Origin: Polyodon spathula
Taxonomy: Eukaryota > Chordata > Actinopteri > Acipenseriformes > Polyodontidae
Assembly (NCBI RefSeq): GCF_017654505.1
Contig: NC_054535.1
Coordinates: forward strand, 50,824,348 to 50,888,347
DNA length: 64,000 bases
Direction: 5' to 3'
Made by a program: the position numbers and the translations under genes. The notes under the pieces were generated by a model. The model saw only the letters and a program-made list of their open reading frames with translations. It did no database searches and was not told where the DNA came from. Of this stretch, positions 23,280 through 35,792 are shown in pieces (position 1 is the first letter of the stretch; every line of letters starts with the position of its first letter).

Positions 23280-23465
23280 ATAAGAGTTATGCTTTTTTTT
23301 TTTTTTTTTTTCAGTTTCGGTTTCATTCGGCCATTGAAAGGTTTTCTTGGATTTTTCCGGGGAAAAAATGACTAGAGACCTGTGCTTTATGTCTTTTTGA
23401 TGATGTTGGACAGGGTCTGACATCGGACTGGAAAGGGAAAATTGTAATGTTGGCAAATTCAATTA
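23280..23465 (+). repeat. Fragment related to the piggyBac-type MITE at 31098-31677
   Basis: The stretch from GAAAGGTTTTCTTGGATTTT to ACATCGGACTGGAAAGG closely matches 31550-31650. The terminal GGACCGCAAAGGG of the other copy is not preserved here. Confidence 0.7.
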
Positions 23466-24494
23466 ACAGACATGGTGTATTTCGCTTTTAGTTTGATGAA
23501 ACAGTGGTTGAAGTTTACTAAATGCTTGTCTTTAACCTGTTACCTTATGGTATAATAAGCATAGGGTGCCAATACTTTTATCTGCGAGGCTATATTAGTA
23601 TGGCCAACAAAGGTATTGTAATCTGCAGCAAGGCGGCAAAAGGCAGTAAGACTTTGTTTTAGTTCTTTAGTTTTTACAGATTTGGATTATAGTGTGCTTT
23701 ATAAAATGCTTTATAGAACTATTAATATGTAGGGTAAAAGTCTGAATTTAAAGTAACTTCAAACGTCATTACAATTTGTGGTACTTCCCTACATGTTAAT
23801 TGTTAGCAATCATTCTGAGTGCTACTGTTTCTGTTGCTCTGGTCTGGATTTGAGCGTGCTTTGAGTGTCTGGACTCGGTGCGTGGATGAAAATCCTCAAA
23901 AAAGCCTCTTGTGACAGTACACTGGAATAATAATGGTACCCAACTTCAAGCCAAGCCTTATAAATGATTTGCCTTCACTATGACAAGAGTTTTGATATTT
24001 TTTTTAAATCCGTTTAGAAAGGTTTTAACAATCAGTAGGATATTGATATAACATAGGTGAAACCATTAAGAGACCACAGTATTACCAGCAATGGCAACAT
24101 AATGGACATAAATATTGAAATATTGCACTGTGGCTCTGGTATGGAAGCATACTGCTAGTAGCATGCTACTTCACTTCATACTGCTAGTAGCATGCTGCTT
24201 CACTTCATGTGTGTCCTGATAATACTGCTGAGATACCATTGCCATAATAAAATAAAAATATATGGTGCCATTCTACCAATGACCCTCATTATAGTTCCAC
24301 ATCCATTTGGAAAGGGATGGGGCTGCAACAGGTTGTAGCGCATATTTATGAAGATAATATATTTAACAATTAATGTCTCAATATCATAGTCAACACCCCC
24401 ATGTTGGTAAAATACAGACATTATTTAATATTAATTTCTCACTATAAAGTACGACGCCTCCATTATGTGATTAATATTTAAATATAAATATAGG
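23466..24494. other. No gene seen; short tandem duplication at 24149-24206
   Basis: AT-rich sequence. A 29-bp unit (ATACTGCTAGTAGCATGCT and 10 more bases) is present twice at 24149-24177 and 24178-24206 with one mismatch. Nothing else is recognised. Confidence 0.6.
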
Positions 24495-25210
24495 TGTAGC
24501 AGGGGGAGATCTGAGCTGACTCTTCTGGCGTGTTCACAGTGCTGCAGGAAGAGGGCAGCAGTCGTCCAACAACCGCCTGTGAGTCATGGCAGTGACACTG
24601 GGAGGCAGGAAAGTGGGTGTGTGGACTTTCCCTCTCTCTGAATGGCTGGGAGGCGGGTCTTGGGGAGATTGTTAGCCCTATAAGATAATGCTCTACTCTT
24701 TCCTCAGATCTTCCCTTTTAGACGCGCTGTATGTGTGGACGTGCTGGTCGAGGACCGAGGACCAGCTGGGAGAAAGACAGCAACCAACAAACCAGAGAGT
24801 CACAGCGGGGAACCCTTTGGCATACCCCCGAAGTATTGTTTAGAGCAGGCAGGGAGCCGCTAGAGTAGGTCAGTGATCCGGGTCGTTCGGGTAGCGACGA
24901 CCGGGATAACGCTGCTGAGTGCAGCACCTTTTATTTGTAGTTTTATTACTGTTTTATTTTTCCTTGTTCTTTTCGCCTTCTGTTTTCATTATTATTTTGA
25001 GCACCTGCGAGTGCACCCGCAGTTAATTTAATTACCAGCTTTGGTATTCCCGTGGTGCTGTCTTTCATCGTTGATAGGCAGCCCATGGGCAACAGTGCCC
25101 TCTGTGGGTAAAAAGTGTACGTACCAAAAATAAAATTGGGCACCGGTGTGGTGTTTCAGGTACATCTGTTCTGTCTCCCGTGTCAGTGAATTACCCACCA
25201 CCCTTCCACA
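24495..25210 (+). mobile_element. Solo LTR of a retrotransposon with 5-bp target duplication
   Basis: The 716-bp segment starts TGTAGCAGGGGGAGAT and ends CACCCTTCCACA, the TG...CA form of LTRs. It is flanked on both sides by ATAGG (24490-24494 and 25211-25215), a perfect 5-bp target-site duplication. Inside are a TATA-like CCTATAAGATA near 24680 and AATAAA near 25131. Both lie on the plus strand in the order expected of U3-R-U5. No internal retroviral-type sequence is attached, so it is probably a product of LTR-LTR recombination. Ty3/Gypsy is likely from the 5-bp duplication, but the family is not proven. Confidence 0.85.
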
Positions 25211-25215
25211 ATAGG

Positions 25216-28200
25216 GTTTTAGTCCTTAACATTTTTCTCATGAAATTTATATTCACCTTTCCATTATTCTATGTTTTCAAATATATAAAAAGTATTATAA
25301 ACATAAATAATCAAATCAAATAATGATGAGGCTAAGTTTTAAAAATATGCTTTTCAGGTTCAGTACCTCGAGAGGTTAACCAGTCAAATAACTAAGTCAA
25401 TAAACCAACATCAAAAGTTCATATATAGGTTTAAGGATCTAAAATCAATCATAAATGCTTACTTACTTTAGTACTCATAACAGGCAAAAAGAAACTAAAC
25501 AAGTAAAAATTATTATGTTTATTAAGGCTAACAAAAGTAAGCAGAAGATTACCTGTAATTGGTTTCTTCATAGTATGACGAACTCCACAGTGTGAATTCT
25601 TGGTATCCATGTTGCTTGGTCAGGAGAAATAATTGATCTCTTACCCAGAGATCATTGGTATGATCTTTTTTGGCGCCAAAGCTCACATCACCAATTGTCC
25701 AAATTTTAAAAATAAGAGCAGTAAAGAAAAAAGGGTGGGATATAAGAGTGTGGTGTTCATCATCCAACGAATAAAACAATATTACAGGTAATCTTCGTCT
25801 TTCTTAACTAGTATGATGAACTACACACAGTGTGAACCATACCAAAGCATTTAGGGCAATAGGGTGGTAGGTAGAAGTTAGAAGAAGAAGACATGGAATA
25901 CACAGAGTAAAGCAGGCTGAAAACAAGACTTATTAAAGCTGTAATGCTAAAAAAGGTCTCGGGGGAAACTGGGACGATATAGTTAAAAGAAAAAAGGGAC
26001 ACCTCTGCGTGTCACCTGTGGTTTTGCGTCTTACCAAGGAGATTACTGCTGCTAGTGTCCAGAAATAATTGTGCTGTTGGCCTGGCCCTATGTAGAAGAG
26101 ACTTGCCAGCTGATGGTTTGTGACAATACTGTCCTATGTGAAATACACTCTAAGATAAACTTTTCCTGCAAGTGTATAAAATTGGATTCAAGGAAAGCCA
26201 AGAATACGCTGTGGAGAAATAATAGTTCCCTGTAGACCAATAAGCCTCTGTCCTATAAGACAAAAGTAATGAGTCTTCATAATGGGCTCCATGGTTTTTC
26301 CCTCCCTTCTTTTTTTTTGGGAGAGAGGCTTGTCATCCAAAGATGTGTTATGTATATCTGTGCCTTGTGAATGCAGTTCATCTATACTCAGTGAGTACTT
26401 CACCTATAGAAAGATTATGGAAAGATGAGAGCATAGATTGAATCTCTTTTAAAACTGGTCATAACCAGTTCTCAGTGTGCAGACCTGTCTGTCGCTGGTG
26501 TAAATTGTTTTCAGTATTGTTGGTTATTTATGTTTTGGGGTAGCCCGGTCAATAGCAGTTCCAGGACCATAGGGGTGAATATATATTTTGCCCGCTTTGT
26601 AGAAAGTGGGGTAGAAGTACGAATATCAGGAAGTAAACTTACCTATTTTGTTATTATGGCCATAGGAAGATCCACACCCCTGGATCTCCAGACCACCTCA
26701 GAGAAGGGGAACACTTTAAAGGTTTCCTTATCCTCTGCATCATTAGATGCTACAGGAATCGCCCCATCAGGACTCTGTATATGACATTCAGGAGGGTGAA
26801 ACGCGTCAGCATTGGTACATACACCACGGTGTATTCCAGTGTGTTGTAGTCAGGGCAGGAGTCAGTGACCTCATCCAGACCGGCCACTGCATGCAGAGAG
26901 TACAGCTGACCTGCCTGTTACTGTGGTTGTTGTGGTACCACTGTCGTCGAGAAGCTTTTTAAATAGAAAAAACCTTCATATCTTAACCCACTGAAAGCGG
27001 CCGTTGATCAGTGTAGGCAGGAAATCTTTTTTTTCCTCCTCCCACTGTGCAGGGAAGCTTACAGAACCACACCCTCAGGGAAAGATGGTGGCGCCCATGA
27101 AAGAGCATTGAACTAACTGGTTAAACTATTTGCCATCTAGTGTTGCCATTCTGAGGTCACTTAATGGCGCTGTTTTCCAGGAACAAAAGAGAGCGAGTTA
27201 ATGCTTGTTTGTCTTTAAATATAGCACCGAAAGGGAGTTTACTTTGGTGATCCCATCACTTCCGGGTCAACACAGGAAGTTTATGCCTGAACGAAATCAG
27301 TCCTTTCATTGGCTTCCAGTTTGAAGGACTCTTCTTTTTACACAGGCAAAGTCTGTCATTAACATAGGTAAAGCCCCCCTCCCTGGAGAGATAATACAAC
27401 ATTTATAGAATAAAACTTCATTTTGACATAACTTCAGTTATATTGATTCTCCTTACTAAATTACTGTTACAAGCATGTTAAACACGTTATACAATAATTC
27501 AAGGAAAATAATTTAATAATTATTTTTACTTTAAACTTTATTAAAACACAATAATCATTTCAATTTCATTGGGAAAACATACTTACTATAGTTACTAAAA
27601 TGATTCTGAAACCAATGTAATCAGTTAAAGTGTTATTCATTCTTCATACTACATTTGTGATCATTTTAGTCATTTCATAGGGAGTCATGACACCTCATAT
27701 CCACTAGGTGTGGCACTTCCTAACTCTTTATAGGAAAAAAGTGTATATTGTCTTCCAGACAGACGTTCATAATGGAAAGATAAGAATAAGCTTTGTTTGT
27801 TTAGACAAGAGTTCAAGTCAGCACAGCAGGTAATCTAAGCTATTCACCAGTTTATATCTTTACAACCCTATTACCAATATCTAGTCCTTTGAAGTAGATC
27901 TAGGCTGTTTTGGGGAGAATGAAGGGAGAGACCAACTTAATTAACATCACAGCATCTCATTCCCATAGCTTACATTTTGAAATGTCATTTTACTAAGTAC
28001 ATTTAATTATAACTGAATTTAACCCCCAAGGTAAACAAGAAAAGAGTACCAAGGGCACAAGCTAGTACATTGAGAAGAGTTAATCTGCCCGAATGATTAG
28101 ATTCAGTGGGGTTTGAAAATAAGGGGTTGGTCGATTGTAACTCACAGTTCAGTCAAGAAATTATTACTTAAAAACTTAACTTAGGACCCAAGATAACCTT

Positions 28201-28509
28201 TGAGATGAATGTATTGTGATTCTGGCCCATTTTCCTGTTAGAACTGAATGTATGTGTTTAGTTATTATAATTTCTTCATAACTCCTGTAAAAGACCGCAA
28301 ACCAAATTACTCCTTACATTGTAAAGAAGGCTACAAGAAAGATAAATGGGATTTTTCAACCAACGGAAAACTCAGACAGTTTTGTCACTACACCTTTGTT
28401 GTGACTGGCATAGTTCCTCACACCCCCTTTTATTGACACTAAATTTAATTATGTAAAATTCTGTCTGTAATCTAAGTTGCTTATAAATAGTATATAGTTG
28501 TGACTGAGA
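25216..28509. other. No gene recognised
   Basis: AT-rich with small spurious ORFs. A word of about 27 bp (TAGTATGACGAACTCC, ACAGTGTGAA) at 25573-25599 recurs in direct orientation near 25810-25837, while GAAGATTACCTGTAAT at 25544-25559 recurs inverted near 25782-25797. The stretch 26990-27400 is less AT-rich and may be old LTR or transposon DNA. No family could be named. Confidence 0.5.
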
Positions 28510-29135
28510 TCGAATGACCCTTGGTGTTAGATCTCCCTCCCGACCTGAGAGAGCGATAGGTAAAGGGAGCAGAGTACCCTGGACTAAAAGGCATTACACT
28601 TTATTCCCATGGGTAGGTAGAAGTCGGCCGGCTAGAAAAGGAGTGGAGCTACGGTACCCGAACTCAATGACCCGGACGGGAAACGATGTGGCATCGATGG
28701 ATTGGAGAAGTGGATGCGCTCGTTAACCAAGGGGTCATGAGGGAGGGTAGAAAATAGGGGTGTAGCAAAGTAATTTGTTCCTTTGTAAATGGTTAGATAC
28801 AACCTAAAAGGAGACTGTGTAATTTGCTGAAAACCGTGAGTATTTGTCTTGTGTTTGTTGTAGCTGTTGTCTGTCTTAACAACCCAACATCACTTTCACC
28901 CCTGCATTTCACAGAGAACTGTATTACACCACTAGCACTTATCACTAAAACTGTGTTTGTGTTCTGTGTTCAGTGTGGGTGTACTTACAATACTGGACTT
29001 TTCAGTTACGGGTCAAACCCGGGGATTACAATTAACCAAGTGATACACACCGCTGTATCACTCCAACATTATTATTTACAGGTGTTTGCCATAAGGTTCT
29101 AGACAAAAATTATTTCAATAAACACCCTTGCACCT
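28510..29135 (+). repeat. LTR-like repeat upstream of a Gypsy integrase relic
   Basis: The segment has a GC-richer block (ATCTCCCTCCCGACCTGAG to GGGTCATGAGGGAGGGTAG) and a CAATAAACACC polyadenylation-like signal near 29120. An inverted copy of its first part lies at about 30705-30820 (reverse complement begins AATCTCCCTCCCGACCTGTG). Its position just before integrase-coding sequence suggests a 5' LTR with most of the internal region deleted. Exact ends are not defined. Confidence 0.45.
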
Positions 29136-29202
29136 GAAAGTAGATGGACATTGCGCTTACAGCAGTTTTCATTTCAAGTACTATACGGGAAGGGAAGCCT
29201 GA

Positions 29203-30197
29203 ATGCGATAGGGAGGACATCTAGGACGACTGAAAACACTGTTAGAAGTAGCTTGGTGGACCTCAGTAAAGAAGGATACATGGAGATATGTCAAGGAGTG
29301 TGTAACTTCTCAACAGATTAAACCAATGAACCGGAAACCTGCTCGTTTGATGCAGATGCCTACAATCTCAGAACCTGGTGACATGATAGGAGTTGATCTC
29401 ATGGGACCTCTCCCAAGAAGCCTTAAAGGTAATGCCTACCTATTGGTGATTGTGGATTACTACTTCAAGTGGGTAGAAATGTTCCCCTTATGAGATAGTA
29501 AAACTCTGAAGATTGTCAACATGTTGATCTACGAGATATTTACCTGCTGGGGCACTCTGAGATATCTGGTATTGGATCGCAGCCTTCAATTCACCAGCCA
29601 GCTCCTCAGTGAGGGGGTTATGAGGGGTCATCTGCAAGCTTACGACAACCTACGATCCACACACCAACCCCACTGTCACAATCGTTTTGTTGAAGGAGAC
29701 CATCAGATGTGGGATCAATGGATAACAGTTCCAATTTGCTATCAACTCCACAAAGCATGAAACCACAGGGTTTACTCCAGCTGAGTTATCATTAAGAAGT
29801 ACTCTGAATGGACCCCTCCATCGTCTCATATCAGTGGTACCCACTCCTGGGCAACCCCAATTTTCTATGTTGGAGCGTCAACAGAAGATAGCCAGCACAG
29901 TTAGTAAAAATGTGGCAGCAGCAAATAACAGGCAAGCCAAAAACTACAATGCTCATAGAAAGGATGTACAGTTCCAACCAGATGATTTGGTTTGGGTTAG
30001 AGCTCATCCCTCATTGAAAGCATCTGGATAGTTCTCGGCAAAGTTAGCTTCGAAGTGGATTGGACCAGCAGTAGTTCAGAGAAAGTTGGAACCAGTCAGC
30101 TATGTAGTTCAGGGGCCAATCAACCTAATAAAAAATAAACTATTAATGTAGTTCATTTGAAGCCCTATTTTAGGGTCAAACCCTTGGTACCTCTGAG
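29203..30197 (+). pseudogene. Ty3/Gypsy integrase relic
   Basis: Frames preserve an integrase in order: a zinc-binding-like N-terminus (GHLGRLKTLLEVAWW, YVKECVTSQQIKP), the core with the first Asp in MIGVDLMGPLPRS and YLLVIVDYYFKWVEMF, and the second-Asp region changed to YLVLDRSLQF. The region of the third acidic residue is much altered (HNRFVEGDHQMW). The C-terminal part ends NVVHLKPYFRVKP. A stop after EMFPL and later stops and frameshifts make it non-functional. A purine-rich run (30198-30213, GTTGGGGGGGGTGGGG) follows and resembles a polypurine tract ahead of a 3' LTR. Confidence 0.8.
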
Positions 30198-30213
30198 TTG
30201 GGGGGGGTGGGGC

Positions 30214-31097
30214 GATGACTATGTGGCACCTACCACACAATATGGTGTAGATAAGCACACAGCTTCTGCCTCTTAATTGCACAGCAGAATAGCCATTTAC
30301 AAATAAAAAAAAAGACATATTAATATTGTTGTATATTTTCACTCTGCACCCTGCGTGGTGTTTTTCACTGTCTTTACCTAAATGTAAATTCGGGCCTACC
30401 CCTTTAAGAAATACTAATGGTCATTGTCTAGAAGTGAATAAATAGGTTGTTTCCTGTGTTGGAAGGGAGGAAGTTTCAGTTGCATGGGAGGCCTGCAGCC
30501 ATGAGGAAAAACCCCCAAGCGCCAGCTTGGTTAGGATATTTGTTTTTTTCATTGCCTGATACTCTACCTGAGCCTCCTCTATCAAACAGGGCCCCAATTG
30601 GCTTGAAAAGAACTCCTGGGCCATGCTGCGGTGGTGGCCAGGTGCTCAAATGCAACCAGGTATGCTTCTGGGTCATTTGTGTATTGAAGCTCCGTCCTCT
30701 TCCTAGATAACCAACTTCCTTTTAACCCATGGAATGAATTGTCAGGCCAAAAAGTCCAAGGTACTCAGACCTTGCTACTTAGCACCCTCACAGGTCGGGA
30801 GGGAGATTTACCACCAATAATCATTGTCTCTCTGTCACACCGTATCACACACCTCGGTACATGAGAGACACAAAAGCAAAACTAAATTCTAAACTGCAGT
30901 TCTTGCCTCTGCTTATATGTTCTCAAGCTCCCTATTTCTCTAATCCCTAAATATGTGAGGTAATCTCTATTATAAAATGGCTTGGATAAATTGAGTGCTG
31001 TGATTGGCTTAACAAGATCACATGATCGTGTGGTAAGAATTGTCTTACCGCACAGCTATGACATCATAGATCAACTTACTTACCTGATCTACTAATA
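30214..31097. other. Probable 3' LTR remnant and inverted repeat piece; no gene
   Basis: Sequence after the purine tract starts TGACTATGTGGCACCTACC, a plausible LTR start. The piece 30705-30835 is an inverted copy of 28530-28640. No coding sequence is recognised. Confidence 0.4.
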
Positions 31098-31677
31098 TTA
31101 ACCTTTAGTGGTCCATTTATTCAGCGCTTGTCAGGTGCGTCAGGTCCAATTTATTTTCAAATGCTCTGTTTATTTTACACGCGCTGTTTAAAATATTTTT
31201 TTTATTTTAAAAGGTTTTAAAGGCTCTGAATTGCAAAAGGACACTCAGTATTGCATCTCCAGCCAAGCCCCACCCCTTGTTTGTTGTATTTTTCACATAC
31301 TTCTTTATAGATGTGCATACTGATCACTTGTTTTATCACCAAACTCCTCAATAATGCAATCCAAATCATTATTTATTACTATAATATCTCAGAAAGCTCT
31401 GCAAATCTGCAATATTCTTTGAGCGCTGGATGCAGAAACAGCTATACTCCTTTGTTTATGTCCGTGTTATCTTTGTGGTGCATGGGGCTATCAGATATGC
31501 CTTCTTTTTTCAGCTTCACGGCTCCTATCGGTCTCACTTGGTCATCGAAAGGTTTTCTTGGCTTTTTCCTGAGAAAAAATGACTCGACCTGTGCTTGACG
31601 TCTTTTTGATGACGTCGGACAGGGTCCGACATCGGACTGGAAAGGAAAAATTGTAACATAGGACCGCAAAGGGTTAA
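31098..31677. mobile_element. piggyBac-type non-autonomous element (MITE)
   Basis: It is bounded by TTAA at 31098-31101 and 31674-31677, the piggyBac target duplication. The left end reads TTAACCTTTAGTGGTCC; the reverse complement of the right end reads TTAACCCTTTGCGGTCC, so short imperfect terminal inverted repeats are present. The interior (about 570 bp) has no transposase. Its right part matches 23280-23465. Confidence 0.75.
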
Positions 31678-33121
31678 TACACCTTAATAGTAACAATGAT
31701 CTAAACAGTGTTTCTACAGGTAACAATGCCAACATACAACTGAAACAGCATTGAAATCACTCAACAATCTGTTTTGTTTTTTTTATTATTATTTTTTTTT
31801 TTATCTCTGTCACTAAGAATTACAGAAGAAATGGCAAATATACTGTGGTATTGCCTCACAACGCACCCAGGGCGTGCAGTAAGAATTGTTGTATCGCATA
31901 CCCTGTCGTGGGTTATTTCTTACATATTATATTCTCATATGCCATACAGTTCTGATTACTGGTTAAGACAAGAGTTTATAAAGAGAGATGTTTTTTAATA
32001 TGCAACACCTGCTCCGTTAGTTCGTTATTCTTTGGGTTAAATATATACTCCCTTCTTTCTAGATTTAAACAGCAAAACTTAATTTAAAGTATTTACGTCT
32101 TCAGCAAACTTGACCTTGCTAGCTGAAAGTCCTTTCTCAGCAAATCCTGGCAACTTACAGATACAAATCTGAGGGACCCTGCTTAAGTGGAGTTACTTTT
32201 GACTGAGAAGAGACTAGGCTGTAAGCACAGTTTCTAAGTTAATTAAAGTGGATCATAGTTTTGCTAAATTGTCTCATTTCAAGAGGCTGCTCGTACCAGT
32301 AGCTTTACAGATAAGAAAGGGGCCCCATGTCTTAAGTCTAGCTATTTTCAAGGATTAATATGCATCCCATTAACAGAGGCACACAGACATGCTTTTTCAA
32401 TATTGATCATTGCCTGCTCAGTTTTTTTGGTTCAAATATTTGTATCCTGCTCACATTTGGCTGCAATAGTATTTCTGCTGGTTCTATTATCCTGTAAAAC
32501 ATAGTACAGAGTTATTATAATATTCAACATTGTTAGTTTCGTAAAGTCCTTTTCATTATATTCTCCAAATGTCTGCTTGCTCCCAGCACATCTGAAAATC
32601 TGCATTTGGTTCCGTTCTCTGTGGATCTGTAAAAGCAATCACAGCCTTGGGGATCCATTTTCTTGCATCACACATGTGGGTGACAGTTTTGAGGGCTTGG
32701 TATCTGCAAAACACTTCACCCTGCCAGTGGAAAACCTCTCAGAAATGAAGCTAGCTCGATCAAAGGGCCATGTATTCCCCACCTCATACACTTTCCATTC
32801 AAAAGGTACAAGCACCTTCTAAAGCACTTAAGACACTTCACACCAAACATGTTTGAAATCTGCTTTTATATACCTGCCTGTCTAATTAAATAATTCTCAT
32901 CCTTGCTGTCTAATTACAGGCAGGTGTCCTTTATTTCATTAGATCCAGGTGTTACTCATCCTGGGTTACTCCTGTGGCATTCTGGAGATTTAGTCTTGCA
33001 CCAAACCTCAAGACATTTTTCAATTATTCAGCCACATTCTCACGTGGAGTTGGCAGGGAGAGATGAACTCCTTCCGTGCCAACTCAACACATCCTCTGTG
33101 TAGGACCTCTGCCCTGTCACA
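31678..33121 (-). repeat. Mostly unrecognised; possible minus-strand LTR at its right end
   Basis: Read on the minus strand from 33121, the sequence begins TGTGACAGGGCAGAGG, common for retrotransposon LTR starts. About 250 bp later it has GGTATATAAAAGC (32862-32874), a good TATA box. The downstream end of the putative LTR is not clear and no target duplication was established. From 31678 to about 32500 no feature is recognised. Confidence 0.35.
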
Positions 33122-33327
33122 TGGCCACTGAAAGCTATAATATACAAACTGCTGGAGGAATTAAAAACACACTGGAGAAAAAGGCCTTTAACTGAAAATT
33201 CTTAAAAGAAATGCCAGACACTAATAGTACATTACGCGAAAAAGGGAGACACAAATACGATTCTGTGTAGCAATTTTACTAATTTTAAAAGTGGAATAAG
33301 TAACGGGAGACAGCTGATGGTATATGA

Positions 33328-33760
33328 GACAATAATCTGGACGCTGTCATGTTCACAGCCAACATTTACCACAACGGCACCGTGATGATCTAGGACAGCG
33401 AGGGCAGCCTAGCTGTGTTTAAAAAACTTCTAAAAGAACAAACAACCACCCCAACAGAAATGTACACACCAGCAAAGACAACGAGTGCCAGAAAGTGGCA
33501 CCCAGAACAATACAATTAGGCTCTACTCCCCACAATCCTCTAAATTTTTAATCCCTGTAAAAGAATGTCTTTCATCTCTGGAGGCGGAATTTAAAGAAAG
33601 CATCTTGGCCAGGGTGGTTGAAACTGACTCTACTTTGTCAGTCAGAGGTAATCAAAATTAAACAGGAACACAACACAGCATTAAATAACATGAATGCTCA
33701 AATTAGTGAACTCCAGACTCAAAATGAGTACCTGGAGAAAAAAAAAAAACTATCATGAAT
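33328..33760 (+). pseudogene. LINE ORF1-like N-terminal domain and coiled coil
   Basis: The frame from 33328 encodes NLDAVMFTANIYHNGTVMI, a stop (33391-33393), then DSEGSLAVFKKLLKEQ. I recognise IYxNGTVM as a feature of ORF1-like proteins that carry an SGNH domain further on. Next come SKFLIPVKECLSSLEAEF and, after a one-base frameshift near 33650, IKIKQEHNTALNNMNAQIS and ELQTQNEYLE, with the heptad pattern of a coiled coil, ended by an A-run. One stop, a further stop near 33517 and the shift make it non-functional. Confidence 0.55.
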
Positions 33761-33974
33761 ACAACAGGAACTACAGAAGACATGTGTGTCATAAACAGAG
33801 AGACATCCCGCTGAGAGTTACACTGTCACAGAGTTGATCAAAACCCTTGAGCCTGGCAAGGTGTGGAGAATACATCAAATAAATACTGGTGTTCAGGTAG
33901 GCTCCTTGTCTAATCTGTTGTTGCAAATACCTACTGGCTGTGAAAACAGCACTGAGGTGCAGAAAGTGGCAGAT

Positions 33975-34505
33975 ATGGAGGCAAGTCCATATTATGTTAG
34001 TGACATTAAAATGGCCCATGGTGTGCCCAGATTAGTGTGTTTATGTGAGCAGACTGAGATGGGCAAGTACGGGACTTTCCATAACTGTCCTGCAGGGGAT
34101 TCCAAAAGATTTGGTTTGAGAGTAATAAATTCCAGGAATAATCAAGCCTCTCCGAGACACCCAGATTGTAGTTGTGACGAGTGCCAGCAAAGACAGGGCC
34201 CATCTAAAAAGAGTGTTTGTAGTGTTTGTTCCCCTGGAAGACGTTGTGTTTATACTGAGATTAGCTCAGGAGAGCCAGTTTTTAGTTTCAATGGAAAGGA
34301 AATAGTAAGAGCAACCTGTCTCAAGTGTAAACAGCCAGTAGACTGGAGAGCCATGGGAAGCATGGTATGCCTGCAGTGTAGGGAGCTTACTGAGGGAGTT
34401 GCAGTACATTACAGGTGCCAACCAGAGAGAGAGAGAGAGAGAGAGAGAGATCACCATAGCTGTGATGCGAGATACTGGATGCCTGGGAGCAGCTTTACTG
34501 TTTGA
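33975..34505 (+). CDS. Uncharacterised cysteine-rich (zinc-finger-like) protein, copy C
   Basis: The ATG at 33975 corresponds to that of copy A (18794). The reading frame is open without a stop back to about 33834 here, so a longer N-terminus (VWRIHQINTGVQVGSLSN...) is possible if another start is used. The Cys clusters equal those of copy A with a few substitutions, for example SKKS for SKNS and FSFNG for FNFNG. The GA tract near 34424-34450 is five units longer than in copy A. That is 10 bp, so the frame shifts after the Arg/Glu repeat and ends HHSCDARYWMPGSSFTV instead of the acidic tail. Function unknown. Confidence 0.5.
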   Translation: MEASPYYVSDIKMAHGVPRLVCLCEQTEMGKYGTFHNCPAGDSKRFGLRVINSRNNQASPRHPDCSCDECQQRQGPSKKSVCSVCSPGRRCVYTEISSGEPVFSFNGKEIVRATCLKCKQPVDWRAMGSMVCLQCRELTEGVAVHYRCQPERERERERDHHSCDARYWMPGSSFTV

Positions 34506-35792
34506 GGGAGAAGAGGAGAACAGAAAAGGATGGGGTCCCTCTTGACCTGAAGAGAAGAGCTTGCTTGCTTGCTGCTAAATAGTTTTTTCTCATAAAGTAT
34601 AGGTGCACACTGAATTTTCTACAATTAAAAATAAACCTATGCTTTCCAGTCACTAGCATCAGTTTCTCTGAAAAATGAACTGTAGCTGTCTTTTCTTTTA
34701 ATACCTTTTCGGTGAAGCAGCAACACCTTGAATTTTTATAAACTAGGCAAGAGCTGGGGATTTTTTCTAACTACTCATTTTCTCTGAAAAATGAACTTCT
34801 ACCCTGTACTGGCCATGTACGCAGTGTATTTTTATCAATCAAAAGGTCAGGGTGTTGTTTGATGTTGCAATATCTCTCGCTAAAAGTGGTTTTCTGAGTA
34901 AATAGGCTGAGGTCTATATTTTGTGTTTAGTTAAGTTAAGATGCATAATTAAAATGCTAAACGTATTAATTCAGTGTATTAATATATATACTGAAACTAA
35001 TGCGTTATAATTACATTTACTTTGCCTAGTATGTGCATTGTTGCTTGAACTTGCTAAAGTTTTGTAGTATGAAATTAAACATTTAGGTAAGCTTGATGCC
35101 TAGCAGACACATTGTAACCACATACTGCATAAGCAGGGGGGTTGTGGTGATGTCATGAAAGGTGGGTAAGTAGCTAAAAAACTGGACATAAAATCTTTAG
35201 TCAAACGATACCAAAGGGTTCTTGTTCAACTTCCGATCCTCAACTGAACTGAGCCTCCGCTGTTGAACTGATTTGAAGCTCTGCCTGAAAAGCCTTTACC
35301 TACTATTTGACCACCAATCTGCTATAAATCAATTTCACCTCAAAGAAGAGGATACGCATTTATTCATTGCCTGAAATATAGGTGTCTTAGAAAGGAGTAG
35401 AATGAATACATACATTGTATAGAGTGGTTTAGATTAGCATTCCTGAATGAAAGCAGTAACTGGTTTTAATTGATTGTCATTCGATTGTTCTTTTAATACT
35501 TGTATGATATTTTTCAAACATGATAAAACATTGTTAGAAACCTAAGTCTTGCATTATGGTTGCAGTAATATTCCTAATTAGGACATTTACAATTAAGCAT
35601 TGTAATATTATCATTGTTGTTCTTGATTAGACATAGTCTCTCTGGAGGAGACTGTTATCCTAATACAAGTAAAATGCCTGTTTTTGTTTCTCATAAAGTT
35701 CAGTATATTCAATGTGTTCATTTCACTTGTGCCCAGCGCATGAAAATTAACCACTAGGATACTGTTCTCTCCGAGTTTTACCTTTATAAGAC

